Assembly (NCBI GenBank): GCA_024653795.1
Contig: JANLHY010000141.1
Span: forward strand, 1 to 13,689
Reading direction: 5' to 3'
Length of the DNA: 13,689 nt
Source: Candidatus Brocadiaceae bacterium
Lineage (GTDB): Bacteria; Planctomycetota; Brocadiia; Brocadiales; Brocadiaceae
Below, piece by piece: positions 5,905 through 12,316 of this stretch (position 1 is its first letter; the number at the start of each line of letters is the position of its first letter). The translations under genes were made by a program, and so were the position numbers. The notes below the pieces were generated by a model. The model had not been told where the DNA came from. It saw only the letters and a list, made by a program, of their open reading frames with translations, and searched no databases.

Positions 5905-8150
5905 CCTTGAAGACGGGGCTATATGAACAGTTGATCAATATGCTACTTGATAGCGCGGTAAAAAAGCTGTCAGATGGGCATTATGAAATCCAAAAGGAAA
6001 AGATCGACGAAGCCGAAGCCCACGTTGTTCTATCAAAATACTTACAAATAGTTATCCAACAGTCTCTCCGTTCTTTGCCTGTCGAAAGACGACTCGAAAA
6101 GCAGATTGAGACGTGCAATCAAATAATCTCATTCATTAAAAACTTTACAAATGATGAGTCATTAACTGATACTGCTATCCCCGCGGATACAGAAATTCTA
6201 CTTGCAATCCTTGACAGCACGAGTATACCGCCCGGAACAAGAAATAATATTCCACGACCTCTTACCCGTCTTTCTCAAAGCTCCCTGTTTACAGGGTCAC
6301 GGACTGAACCGACCCTTGCCAGTGAAATTAAGAAGGAAATCCTTTCCGCCGACCGAATTGATGTTTTGATGTCTTTTATCAAGTGGAGTGGATTAAGGAT
6401 TCTCGCCAATGAACTCAAGGAGTTTACATCACGCCCTTCTACCCGACTGAGGATTATCACTACGACCTATATTGGAGCTACGGATATCCAGTGTCTCGAT
6501 TTCCTCCGAGGGCTTCCTAACACAGAAATAAAAGTCTCGCTGGATGCAACGAGAACCCGCCTTCACGCCAAAGCTTATCTATTCTGCCGTGATACAGGCT
6601 TCACCACGGCTTATATCGGTTCGTCAAACATCTCGAATCCTGCCTTGACCAGCGGGCTTGAATGGAATCTGAAGATAACCGCTGCAGATGCTAAGGATAT
6701 CATCAACAAGTTTGAGGGAACCTTTGAAACGTACTGGAATGACAACGAATTTTTAACCTACACCCCCGAAATCCGCGAACGTGTTGTGAACGCCCTGAAA
6801 CTTGGCAAAGAGCCTTCTGTATCCATTACAAACTTTCTTTTCGATATCCGGCCTTATTCATACCAGCAGGAAATATTGGACAAACTCGAGGCAGAACGGG
6901 AGGTTCACGGCAAGTTCCGCAACCTTATTGTATCAGCAACGGGAACAGGAAAAACAGTTGTGGCAGCCTTTGATTTTAAACGCTATTTCCAGAAAAACCA
7001 ACAAGCCACTTTTCTGTTCATTGCTCACCGCAAGGAAATCCTCGAACAAAGCTTGGCGTGTTTTCGTGCAGTTCTCCGTGACCAGAATTTCGGCGAATTA
7101 TACGTAGGAAGTTACCGTCCTACTAAGAGCAATAAATTGTTCATGTCTATTCAAACCTTCCATTCGCAAGAGTTTTGGAACAATACTGCCACTGACTACT
7201 ACGACTACATTATTGTTGACGAATTTCACCATGCCGAAGCCCCAACATATCGTAAGCTTCTAGAGTACTATACCCCAAAAATTTTATTAGGATTGACCGC
7301 CACTCCAGAGCGCATGGATGGCAGGGAAATACTTGAATTCTTTGATGGACGCATTGCTGCTGAAATCAGGTTGCATGAAGCTATAGAACGTAAGATGCTT
7401 TGTCCGTTCCAGTATTTCGGAGTATCAGACTGTGTTGATCTGAGCAGGCTGGCGTGGTCGCGAGGCGGGTACATTGTTTCTGAACTCGAAAAAGTCTATA
7501 CCACCAATGATATCAGGACTCGTCTTATTTATGATGCAGTCCGGAAATATATCCCAAACGTTGAGGAGGTTAGAGGACTTGGCTTCTGCGTCAGCATCAA
7601 ACATGCCGAACACATGGCAAAGACTTTCAATAAATATGGTATACCATCTGCATTCCTTGTGGGTAGTTCAGACGAGAAGACTCGCGAAGATATTCAGTAT
7701 CAATTGCGAAATCGTGAAATAAAGTTTATATTTGTTGTTGATCTTTTCAACGAAGGGATTGATATCCCTGAGATCAATACGGTACTGTTTCTAAGACCTA
7801 CCGAAAGCCTTACTGTCTTTTTGCAGCAGCTTGGCAGAGGATTACGCCTTTATGGAGGAAAGGAAGGGCTTACAGTCCTCGACTTTATCGGGAAAGCCAA
7901 TCGAAACTATAACTTTGAACAGCGTTTCCGTGCTTTAATGGGAAGGACACACAATTCAACACAAAAAGAGATTGAGGATAATTTTCCTCACCTGCCAAGC
8001 GGCTGTGTTATTCAACTGGAAAAGGTCGCTCATGAATACGTCCTTGAAAATATCAGGCAGGCAATACACCAGGCAGAGCTTCGTTGGTTAATAGAATTGT
8101 ATCATTTCATGCCGATACCGGCAAAGAACTGTCGCTTGCAAGTTTCCTAG
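5901..8150 (+). CDS. PLD-domain/SF2 helicase, DUF3427-type (N-terminal part; frameshifted)
   Basis: The frame encodes most of a large DNA/RNA-dependent ATPase. An N-terminal region (about 1-120) has no clear family. It is followed by a phospholipase-D-like domain with L-H-A-K-A-Y-L-F (H222, K224) and I-G-S-S-N-I-S. Next is an SF2 (ResIII-like) helicase: Walker A A-T-G-T-G-K-T (about 347-353), D-E-F-H (440-443), L-T-A-T-P (465-469), and motif VI Q-Q-L-G-R-G-L-R (642-649). All motor motifs are intact. From about codon 728 the frame leaves the family: the conserved C-terminal domain continues in another frame at 8084. One missing base near 8084 (C-G-T-T-G-G) explains it. The last 22 residues are therefore artefactual. 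Translation is coupled to the NUDIX gene. Confidence 0.85.
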   Translation: MTLKTGLYEQLINMLLDSAVKKLSDGHYEIQKEKIDEAEAHVVLSKYLQIVIQQSLRSLPVERRLEKQIETCNQIISFIKNFTNDESLTDTAIPADTEILLAILDSTSIPPGTRNNIPRPLTRLSQSSLFTGSRTEPTLASEIKKEILSADRIDVLMSFIKWSGLRILANELKEFTSRPSTRLRIITTTYIGATDIQCLDFLRGLPNTEIKVSLDATRTRLHAKAYLFCRDTGFTTAYIGSSNISNPALTSGLEWNLKITAADAKDIINKFEGTFETYWNDNEFLTYTPEIRERVVNALKLGKEPSVSITNFLFDIRPYSYQQEILDKLEAEREVHGKFRNLIVSATGTGKTVVAAFDFKRYFQKNQQATFLFIAHRKEILEQSLACFRAVLRDQNFGELYVGSYRPTKSNKLFMSIQTFHSQEFWNNTATDYYDYIIVDEFHHAEAPTYRKLLEYYTPKILLGLTATPERMDGREILEFFDGRIAAEIRLHEAIERKMLCPFQYFGVSDCVDLSRLAWSRGGYIVSELEKVYTTNDIRTRLIYDAVRKYIPNVEEVRGLGFCVSIKHAEHMAKTFNKYGIPSAFLVGSSDEKTREDIQYQLRNREIKFIFVVDLFNEGIDIPEINTVLFLRPTESLTVFLQQLGRGLRLYGGKEGLTVLDFIGKANRNYNFEQRFRALMGRTHNSTQKEIEDNFPHLPSGCVIQLEKVAHEYVLENIRQAIHQAELRWLIELYHFMPIPAKNCRLQVS

Positions 8151-9040
8151 AAACCTATAATCTTTCCTTATATGAAATATATCGTAAGAATGCATGCTGG
8201 TCTAAGTTGTGTGCAGAAGCAGGAATAATTCGAGACTTCAACGATCCTGACGAGATACCTTTGACAACAGGTTTTGCACGGTTGCTTCATGTGAATTCAC
8301 GTCGGTATATTGACTTCATCCTAAAATTACTCAGGTATGGTGATGTGGCAGAGGAAAAATTAACAGAAGAAAATCGGCGGATGCTGCTTATGTTTCATTA
8401 CATTCTCTGGCAGAAAGCGCTCCCAAATCTTGGATTCAGTTCTCTGCGGGAGAGTATTCGTCGTCTTTGTGCAAATCGGTACATGGTGAAGGAATTAGAG
8501 GAAATTCTTAATTACAACTATCAGCATATTCAATTTGTCAATAAATCAGTTTCATTTCAGTATCCATGTCCGATCGATCTTCATTGCCGGTATATTCGCG
8601 ACGAAATCCTTGCGGCGTTTGGGCTATCAACGCTGGAAATCAAGGCTGAGTTGCGGGAAGGTGTTAAATACATTGAGGATTATAAAACGGATCTGTTCTT
8701 CATTACCATGTATAAGTCGGAAAAGGATTATTCTCCAACTACAATGTATGAAGATTATGCAATCAGCGACACTTTATTTCATTGTCAATCTCAAAGTACG
8801 ACATCAGATACGTCAAAAACCGGATTGCGTTATATAAATCATATGAAAACAGAAAACAGGATTCTACTTTTTGTTCGCGAGTATAACGAGGAGAATGGCT
8901 TTACATCTCCTTATTATTTCCTTGGGCCGGCCAATTATGTGAAACATGAAGGCAGTCGACCGATGAGTATAATTTGGAAACTTGAACATCCAATGCCAGC
9001 CCACTTATGGAAAGAAACGGGAAAAATGGCTGTCGGATAA
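8084..9040 (+). CDS. DUF3427-type C-terminal part of the same helicase (frameshifted)
   Basis: This frame (318 codons from TTG 8084) continues the upstream helicase: V-S-F-H-A-D-T-G-K-E-L-S-L-A-S-F-L-E-T follows the break directly, and the region ends near M-P-A-H-L-W-K. The two pieces make a protein of about 1046 residues, near the size I would expect for PLD-helicase-DUF3427 proteins. Within it, Y-D-Y-A-I-S-D-T-L-F-H-C-Q-S-Q-S-T-T is the hallmark DUF3427 stretch (a restriction-enzyme-like segment: Y, H, Q, S), followed by H-M-K-T-E-N-R-I-L-L-F-V-R and P-Y-Y-F-L-G-P-A-N-Y-V. No Shine-Dalgarno sequence or ATG precedes it, so it is probably not an independent gene. Whether the frameshift is a sequencing error or true inactivation cannot be settled from the window. 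Confidence 0.75.
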   Translation: MVNRIVSFHADTGKELSLASFLETYNLSLYEIYRKNACWSKLCAEAGIIRDFNDPDEIPLTTGFARLLHVNSRRYIDFILKLLRYGDVAEEKLTEENRRMLLMFHYILWQKALPNLGFSSLRESIRRLCANRYMVKELEEILNYNYQHIQFVNKSVSFQYPCPIDLHCRYIRDEILAAFGLSTLEIKAELREGVKYIEDYKTDLFFITMYKSEKDYSPTTMYEDYAISDTLFHCQSQSTTSDTSKTGLRYINHMKTENRILLFVREYNEENGFTSPYYFLGPANYVKHEGSRPMSIIWKLEHPMPAHLWKETGKMAVG

Positions 9041-9098
9041 ATAACTGAGTACCACTTTAAATCTTTTGTCTGTCGATGCCATAATTTGCTTACAGGAT

Positions 9099-9321
9099 GC
9101 GGATACAGTAGAATTCAGAAAGAGGAATACAGAAAACAAAATTCAATATTTACGATGGTAAATTTTTCACGGTAAATGAAAACTTTCCAAAACTGACGTC
9201 CGATTATCTTAAACAACCATTAGACTACAGGGTCTCTGAATCCAATATGCAATTGACCTGTAAGGATTATCCGGAGAAGTTTTTGAATATATTTCTTTTG
9301 GAAAATATTTTTATTAGTTGA
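9099..9321 (+). pseudogene. Degraded endonuclease C-terminus, DUF4420-like (first copy)
   Basis: Two frames of one degraded reading make sense. One gives Q-D-A-D-T-V-E-F-R-K-R-N up to about 9133. A shift leads to F-N-I-Y-D-G-K-F-F-T-V-N-E-N-F-P-K-L-T-S-D-Y-L-K from 9142. Another shift at GAATCC (about 9238) would restore E-I-Q-Y-A-I-D-L, followed by a TAA. The order 'F-x-V-x-E-x-F-P-x-L-T ... V-S-E-I-Q-Y-x-I-D-L' resembles the C-terminus of PD-(D/E)XK proteins of the DUF4420 group, which occur in restriction/defence clusters. It has at least two frameshifts and one stop, so it is dead. A second copy of its last part lies at 10606-10702. Confidence 0.4.
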
Positions 9322-9370
9322 TTTATATGAATAAACTGGATTTTATCACTGAAGAACTAGAGAAACTGAA
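9317..9370 (+). repeat. kbl: Duplicated kbl 5' end (54 bp, truncated copy)
   Basis: This 54-base block matches 11522-11575 at 51 of 54 positions without gaps. It carries the ATG (9327) and the first 14 codons of kbl (M-N-K-L-D-F-I-T-E-E-L-E-K-L). Of the three differences, one is upstream of the start and two are synonymous third-position changes (AAT/AAC, ACT/ACA). The match ends sharply at 9370, after which the frame runs 8 more codons to a TAA (9393-9395). The upstream flank shows no match beyond GTTGAT. It is a leftover of a kbl gene that was cut when neighbouring island DNA entered or recombined. The synonymous changes suggest a related rather than identical source. Confidence 0.85.
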
Positions 9371-9395
9371 GTGTCTAAGGGTCACAAGTGTCTAA
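9369..9395. repeat. AAGTGTCTAA direct repeat at the kbl-fragment junction
   Basis: AAGTGTCTAA occurs at 9369-9378 and again at 9386-9395, 17 bases apart, immediately after the kbl fragment breaks off. Repeats at a break point can be the scar of insertion or slipped-strand joining. Nothing else confirms an insertion sequence end. Confidence 0.4.
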
Positions 9396-9399
9396 ATCA

Positions 9400-9641
9400 A
9401 ATCTTTCAAATTGATAAATTATATCCGAAGGGAAAAGTTAAAGACACATCATTGCTACCACAAAAGACAAGGATTACTTGAAAAGCCAGGATAAACAACA
9501 AAAAGTAAAAGAACATGATGCCACATTGACCCCGTTAGATTGTAAACATCTAACGGGGTTGACCAGCTTGTCTGTAAACTTTACGACCTCACGCAGGATA
9601 AGATTGCCCTGTGGAGGGGAAAATGTGTATGCCGTCTGTAA
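9400..9641 (+). pseudogene. DNA methyltransferase / type IIG C-terminal remnant (first copy)
   Basis: From 9546 a frame reads T-S-N-G-V-D-Q-L-V-C-K-L-Y-D-L-T-Q-D-K-I and stops at 9639-9641. 'I/V-D-x-L-V-x-x-L-Y-x-L-T-x-x-E-I' is the well-known C-terminal end of Eco57I-like N6-adenine methyltransferases and type IIG restriction enzymes. A TAA (9543-9545) precedes it, so only the tail survives. The DNA from 9400 to about 9597 reappears, at roughly 75-80% identity by eye and with a 20-25 base insertion, at 10388-10606. The specificity region and the N-P-P-Y motif are absent from the window. Confidence 0.55.
9529..9559. repeat. 12-bp stem hairpin inside the methyltransferase remnant
   Basis: ACCCCGTTAGAT (9529-9540) and ATCTAACGGGGT (9548-9559) form a perfect 12-base stem around TGTAAAC. 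The right arm overlaps the surviving methyltransferase codons. The left arm looks like an inverted duplicate of them. A T-run does not follow, so it is not a canonical terminator. A second copy at 10539-10569 has one mismatch. Confidence 0.7.
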
Positions 9642-9750
9642 GTTAGTCAAAAATCAGCCTGGGAAGGTAAGCAGTACGTTTGTTATAATAAGAAAAGTAA
9701 ATTGAGTATTGAAATGCAGAACATTTTAAAATAAAAAGGAGACTTGTAAA

Positions 9751-9978
9751 ATGAATAAGGCAATTGAGAGAATAGCGATCGATCCAAAGATATGCAGTGG
9801 GAAACCCTGTATTAAAGGCACAAGAATACCCATACATATCATACTTGACCTTCTTGCCGCCGGAGAAGATTTTGATGGTATAAAAAAGGCATATCCCAAC
9901 ATTTCTGATAAAGATATCAGGGCATGCCTGAATTATGCGGCAGTTCTTGCTGATGAAGAAGCCGGGGTTACAACGTGA
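9751..9978 (+). CDS. DUF433 antitoxin (VapB45-like)
   Basis: The 75-residue product carries the DUF433 signature: R-I-A-I-D-P-K-I-C-S-G-K-P-C-I-K-G-T-R-I-P-I-H, then L-L-A-A-G-E-D-F-D and I-K-K-A-Y-P-N-I-S, ending with I-R-A-C-L-N-Y-A-A. DUF433 proteins have a winged-HTH-like fold and act as antitoxin and autoregulator for DUF5615 PIN-like toxins, binding DNA upstream of their own operon. A strong AAGGAG lies 9 bases before ATG 9751. The gene overlaps the toxin by four bases (GTGA). The frame is intact, full length and free of decay, unlike the pieces on both sides. Confidence 0.92.
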   Translation: MNKAIERIAIDPKICSGKPCIKGTRIPIHIILDLLAAGEDFDGIKKAYPNISDKDIRACLNYAAVLADEEAGVTT

Positions 9979-10337
9979 AGATTTTTGCCAATGAAAATTT
10001 ATTTGAGCCAATTATTGATTATTTAAGGTCTTTAGGGAATGATGTGCTGAGTATCAGGGACTGCGGTCTTTCCGGTATTTCTGACGATGAGGTATATGAG
10101 AAGGCGTGCAAGGAAAACATGGTCATTATTACCATGGATAAAGACTTCACGAGAATATTCAGGTTTCCTCCAGGAAAATGCGGTGGAATTGTTGTCGCTA
10201 AATTATATAAAAGACCTGTTAGTGAGACACTTGCAATATTCAAAAAATATTACCAGTCTATCAAGGAAGAAGATATAAAAAAGAATCTGGTTATTATTAC
10301 TCCGGAAGGTGTACGGATAAGAAGATCAACAAGATGA
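9975..10337 (+). CDS. DUF5615 PIN-like toxin (VapC45-like)
   Basis: The 120-residue product is a DUF5615/Mut7-C-like PIN nuclease, the usual partner of DUF433. It reads M-K-I-F-A-N-E-N-L, then L-G-N-D-V-L-S-I-R-D, then S-D-D-E-V-Y-E-K-A, then V-I-I-T-M-D-K-D-F, and ends with V-I-I-T-P-E-G-V-R-I-R. The D-D-E and D-K-D-F acidic residues are present. The first active-site position is N6 (A-N-E-N) where many relatives have D; both versions occur in the family, but activity should not be taken for granted. It starts at GTG 9975, overlapping the DUF433 stop. It probably cleaves RNA and is silenced by the DUF433 partner. Confidence 0.9.
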   Translation: MKIFANENLFEPIIDYLRSLGNDVLSIRDCGLSGISDDEVYEKACKENMVIITMDKDFTRIFRFPPGKCGGIVVAKLYKRPVSETLAIFKKYYQSIKEEDIKKNLVIITPEGVRIRRSTR

Positions 10338-10387
10338 CAGAATTTTCAATACTTCCTCACAATCTAAACTTGCGGTCTAAGGAAGCG

Positions 10388-10702
10388 AATCTTTTCAATT
10401 GACAGATTATATCCGAAGGGAAAAGTTTAATGGCACATTTTTTCCCCACTTCCGTGAGGACAGGGCTATCACGAAAGACGGGGATTACTCGAAAGCAAGA
10501 ATAAACAACCCAAAACAAAAGAATATGGTGCCACATTGACCCCCTTAGATTGTAAACATCTAACGGGGTTGACCAGATTGTCTGTAATTTTTATAACCTG
10601 ACATCTGATTACATAAAACAGCCATTGGATTGCAGGGTTTCTGAAATCCAATACTCAATTGACCTGGAAGGATTATCCGGAGAAAATCTTAATGGTATAT
10701 AG
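10388..10702 (+). pseudogene. Chimeric remnant: methyltransferase end fused to DUF4420-like tail (second copy)
   Basis: From 10556, after a TAA, one open frame reads T-S-N-G-V-D-Q-I-V-C-N-F-Y-N-L-T and continues with no break into S-D-Y-I-K-Q-P-L-D-C-R and V-S-E-I-Q-Y-S-I-D-L-E-G-L-S-G-E, ending at TAG 10700-10702. The first half equals the methyltransferase end at 9546-9590. The second half equals the endonuclease tail at about 9195-9285, here without the frameshift. The two sources meet at L-T-S-D (CTGACATCTGAT), where both have a similar CTGAC/CTCAC, so the piece looks like a recombination product. Only a terminal fragment remains, without a start. Confidence 0.5.
10539..10569. repeat. Second copy of the 12-bp stem hairpin
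   Basis: This is the second copy of the element at 9529-9559. It has the same TGTAAAC loop and right arm, but a C at 10544 replaces G, so one of the 12 base pairs is lost. The copies lie 1010 bases apart in the same orientation. Confidence 0.65.
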
Positions 10703-10723
10703 AAGGATTTTTAAATAAATACT

Positions 10724-11362
10724 GTGGCATATATATTTTTAGATGAGTCGGGAGATTTGGGATTTGATTTCGAGAAGAAAAGAACAACGAAGTATTTTGT
10801 TGTAACTTTTTTATTTGTAAATGAGAAAAGACCCATAGAAAAGATAATAAAAAGCATCCATAGAGGGCTTCGTAAAAACTACAGAATAATGACCGGTGTT
10901 TTACATGCACATAAAGAAGAACCAATTACCTGTTCAAGATTTTGCAAAAAGATAATAAAAAAGGCTTGTAAAATAATGACGATTTACCTAAACAAACTTA
11001 AAGTATATACAAGATTACAGGATGAAAAACAGATTCTTTATAACTACGTCACAAATATTCTACTTGATCGTATAATAACAAAGAAACTGGTTGATAAAAC
11101 GAAAAGGATTCATCTTATAGCTTCCAGAAGGGAGACGAATAAGTTTTTAAATGAAAACTTTAAAAATTATTTAACGAACCAGGCCAGAAACAATTATAGG
11201 GTTGATATTAAAATAGAAATAAAGACACCTTATGAAGAGAAGGGATTGCAGGCAGTTGATTTTATCAGTTGGGCAATCTTTAGAAAATATGAATATGGAG
11301 ATGATAGTTATTACAATATTATTAAGGAGAAAATAGTGGAGGAAAATTCCCTATTCCCATAA
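10724..11362 (+). CDS. DUF3800-family protein
   Basis: The 212-residue protein starts M-A-Y-I-F-L-D-E-S-G-D-L-G-F, the signature of DUF3800, a family predicted to have an RNase-H-like fold and common in phages, plasmids and defence islands. D7, E8 and D11 are the first acidic cluster. The second lies near the C-terminus, G-L-Q-A-V-D-F-I-S-W-A. The middle is basic and helical. It starts at GTG 10724, 22 bases after the preceding remnant. AGAAGGA lies rather far upstream (about 15 bases), so expression may be weak. The frame is clean. Its biochemical role is not established. Its strong A/T and K/I bias differs from tdh and kbl, consistent with transfer. Confidence 0.85.
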   Translation: MAYIFLDESGDLGFDFEKKRTTKYFVVTFLFVNEKRPIEKIIKSIHRGLRKNYRIMTGVLHAHKEEPITCSRFCKKIIKKACKIMTIYLNKLKVYTRLQDEKQILYNYVTNILLDRIITKKLVDKTKRIHLIASRRETNKFLNENFKNYLTNQARNNYRVDIKIEIKTPYEEKGLQAVDFISWAIFRKYEYGDDSYYNIIKEKIVEENSLFP

Positions 11363-11367
11363 ACAGC

Positions 11368-11422
11368 AAAACCTCGTGTGCTATTTACGAGCAACCCTGC
11401 GGAAGCCCACACACGAGGATTT
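11368..11422. repeat. Long-loop inverted repeat after the DUF3800 gene
   Basis: AAAACCTCGTGTG (11368-11380) pairs with CACACGAGGATTT (11410-11422), 12 of 13 positions, around a 29-base loop containing GCAACCCTGCGG. The first arm begins 5 bases after the DUF3800 stop codon. It could be a transcription-end structure, a small structured RNA, or the end of a mobile element. No T-run follows, so it is not a standard intrinsic terminator. Confidence 0.6.
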
Positions 11423-11531
11423 ACTTGCTACATAAAAAAATATTAGCAAAAACAGGGTAAATTTGCAATAGCTATTTTTAGGATAACTTATGCAACTTCA
11501 GAGGCGGGATAATCAAAGTCCGTTGATATAT

Positions 11532-12110
11532 ATGAACAAACTGGATTTTATCACAGAAGAACTAGAGAAACTGAAAGAGGCGGGTCTCTTTATCAATATC
11601 CGCACGATCGAAGGGCCGCAGGGCGCATGGATCACGGTGGATGGAAAGAAGGTATTCAATCTCTGTTCGAATAACTATCTTGGTTTTGCCAACGATCCGC
11701 AATTAAAGTCTTCTGCACAAAAGGCTATTGAAACGTATGGTGTAGGTCCGGCGGCGGTGAGGACTATTGCCGGGACAACAAGCCTCCACAAGGAACTCGA
11801 ACGAAAACTTGCACTCTTCAAAGGGGCTGAAAGCACGCTAACCTTTCAATCGGGATTCTGCTCAAATCTGGCCATTATTCCTGTAATCGTCGGTGAAGGG
11901 GATGTTGTCTTCTCTGATGAACTCAATCATGCAAGTATTATTGATGGATGTCGTCTTTCTAAGGCAAAGATTGTCCGCTATGGTAAAATTGCCAGAGGTG
12001 TTACCGAACCGAAATACACGTGTAGTCACAAGAAAAAAACTTCCAGAACGACGAAAAAACCAACAAAATTAAGGACTTGCAGCGCTTTTTTATTTTTTTA
12101 CCTGAGGTGA
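11532..12110 (+). pseudogene. kbl: Truncated 2-amino-3-ketobutyrate CoA ligase (kbl)
   Basis: This is the front of a PLP-dependent alpha-oxoamine synthase, normally about 395 residues, which converts 2-amino-3-ketobutyrate and CoA to glycine and acetyl-CoA. N-L-C-S-N-N-Y-L-G (43-51), V-R-T-I-A-G-T, S-D-E-L-N-H-A-S-I-I-D-G (128-139) and K-A-K-I-V-R-Y (to 150) are the family's N-terminal landmarks. After Y150 (11981) similarity ends. A 42-residue basic and hydrophobic tail of foreign sequence runs to TGA 12110. The PLP lysine, about residue 240, is missing, so the product is inactive. ATG 11532 gives the N-terminus shared with the copy at 9327; ATG 11490 is in frame and has a better AGGA, but adds 14 non-homologous residues. 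Confidence 0.85.
11980..12072 (+). other. Possible transposase C-terminal remnant fused to kbl
   Basis: In a different frame from kbl, the DNA just after the break reads M-V-K-L-P-E-V-L-P-N-R-N, then R-K-K-L-P-E-R-R-K-N-Q-Q-N, ending at TAA 12070-12072. The frame opens exactly where kbl similarity ends, and its basic, arginine/lysine-rich end is like the end of many transposases. It could therefore be the edge of an inserted element. I cannot name an insertion-sequence family, and thirty codons are too few for a firm call. Confidence 0.25.
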
Positions 12111-12173
12111 ACATCCGCTATAAATGATACCCAAGAGCTAAGACATTAAAAGTTGTTGTAAATGACCTAAATT

Positions 12174-12206
12174 AATCCTCCTTTAGAAAAGGGGGATTTC
12201 TTTTGC
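12174..12206 (+). terminator. Hairpin with a following T-rich tract after kbl
   Basis: AATCCTCCTTT (12174-12184) and AAAGGGGGATT (12188-12198) form an 11-base stem with one T-G wobble and a 3-base loop, followed by TTCTTTT. It has the form of an intrinsic terminator on the + strand, and it separates the dead kbl from the radical-SAM gene. It also resembles the larger C/G-tract repeat at 3142-3180, so a repeat origin is possible. Confidence 0.5.
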
Positions 12207-12316
12207 TGCCGTTCTTATAGATAAATCGTTTAATAATGTTATAATAAAAGACGACTCGATTGTATAGGAATTTTCATTTTATTTATAAAGGATATTTATT
12301 GCTTTAAAATATAAAT

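Noticed and set aside
9478..9705. A 75-codon open frame on the + strand
   Set aside because: It lies across the methyltransferase remnant and its hairpin. The better-supported reading is the shifted frame with V-D-Q-L-V-C-K-L-Y-D-L-T. There is no ribosome site and no family resemblance in the 75-residue product.
9400..10606. A CRISPR array or integron attC sites made from the repeated blocks
   Set aside because: There are only two copies, long and diverged, separated by a toxin-antitoxin module. There are no regular short repeats and no R'/R'' core sites.
11490..11531. An upstream start for kbl
   Set aside because: It has a better AGGA, but the 14 extra residues do not resemble the family. 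The duplicated block at 9317 begins just before ATG 11532, supporting the inner start.
12240..12289. A promoter for the radical-SAM gene (TATAAT at 12240-12245, TATAAA at 12284-12289)
   Set aside because: AT-rich spacer makes such boxes likely by chance, and no convincing -35 box at the right spacing was found.
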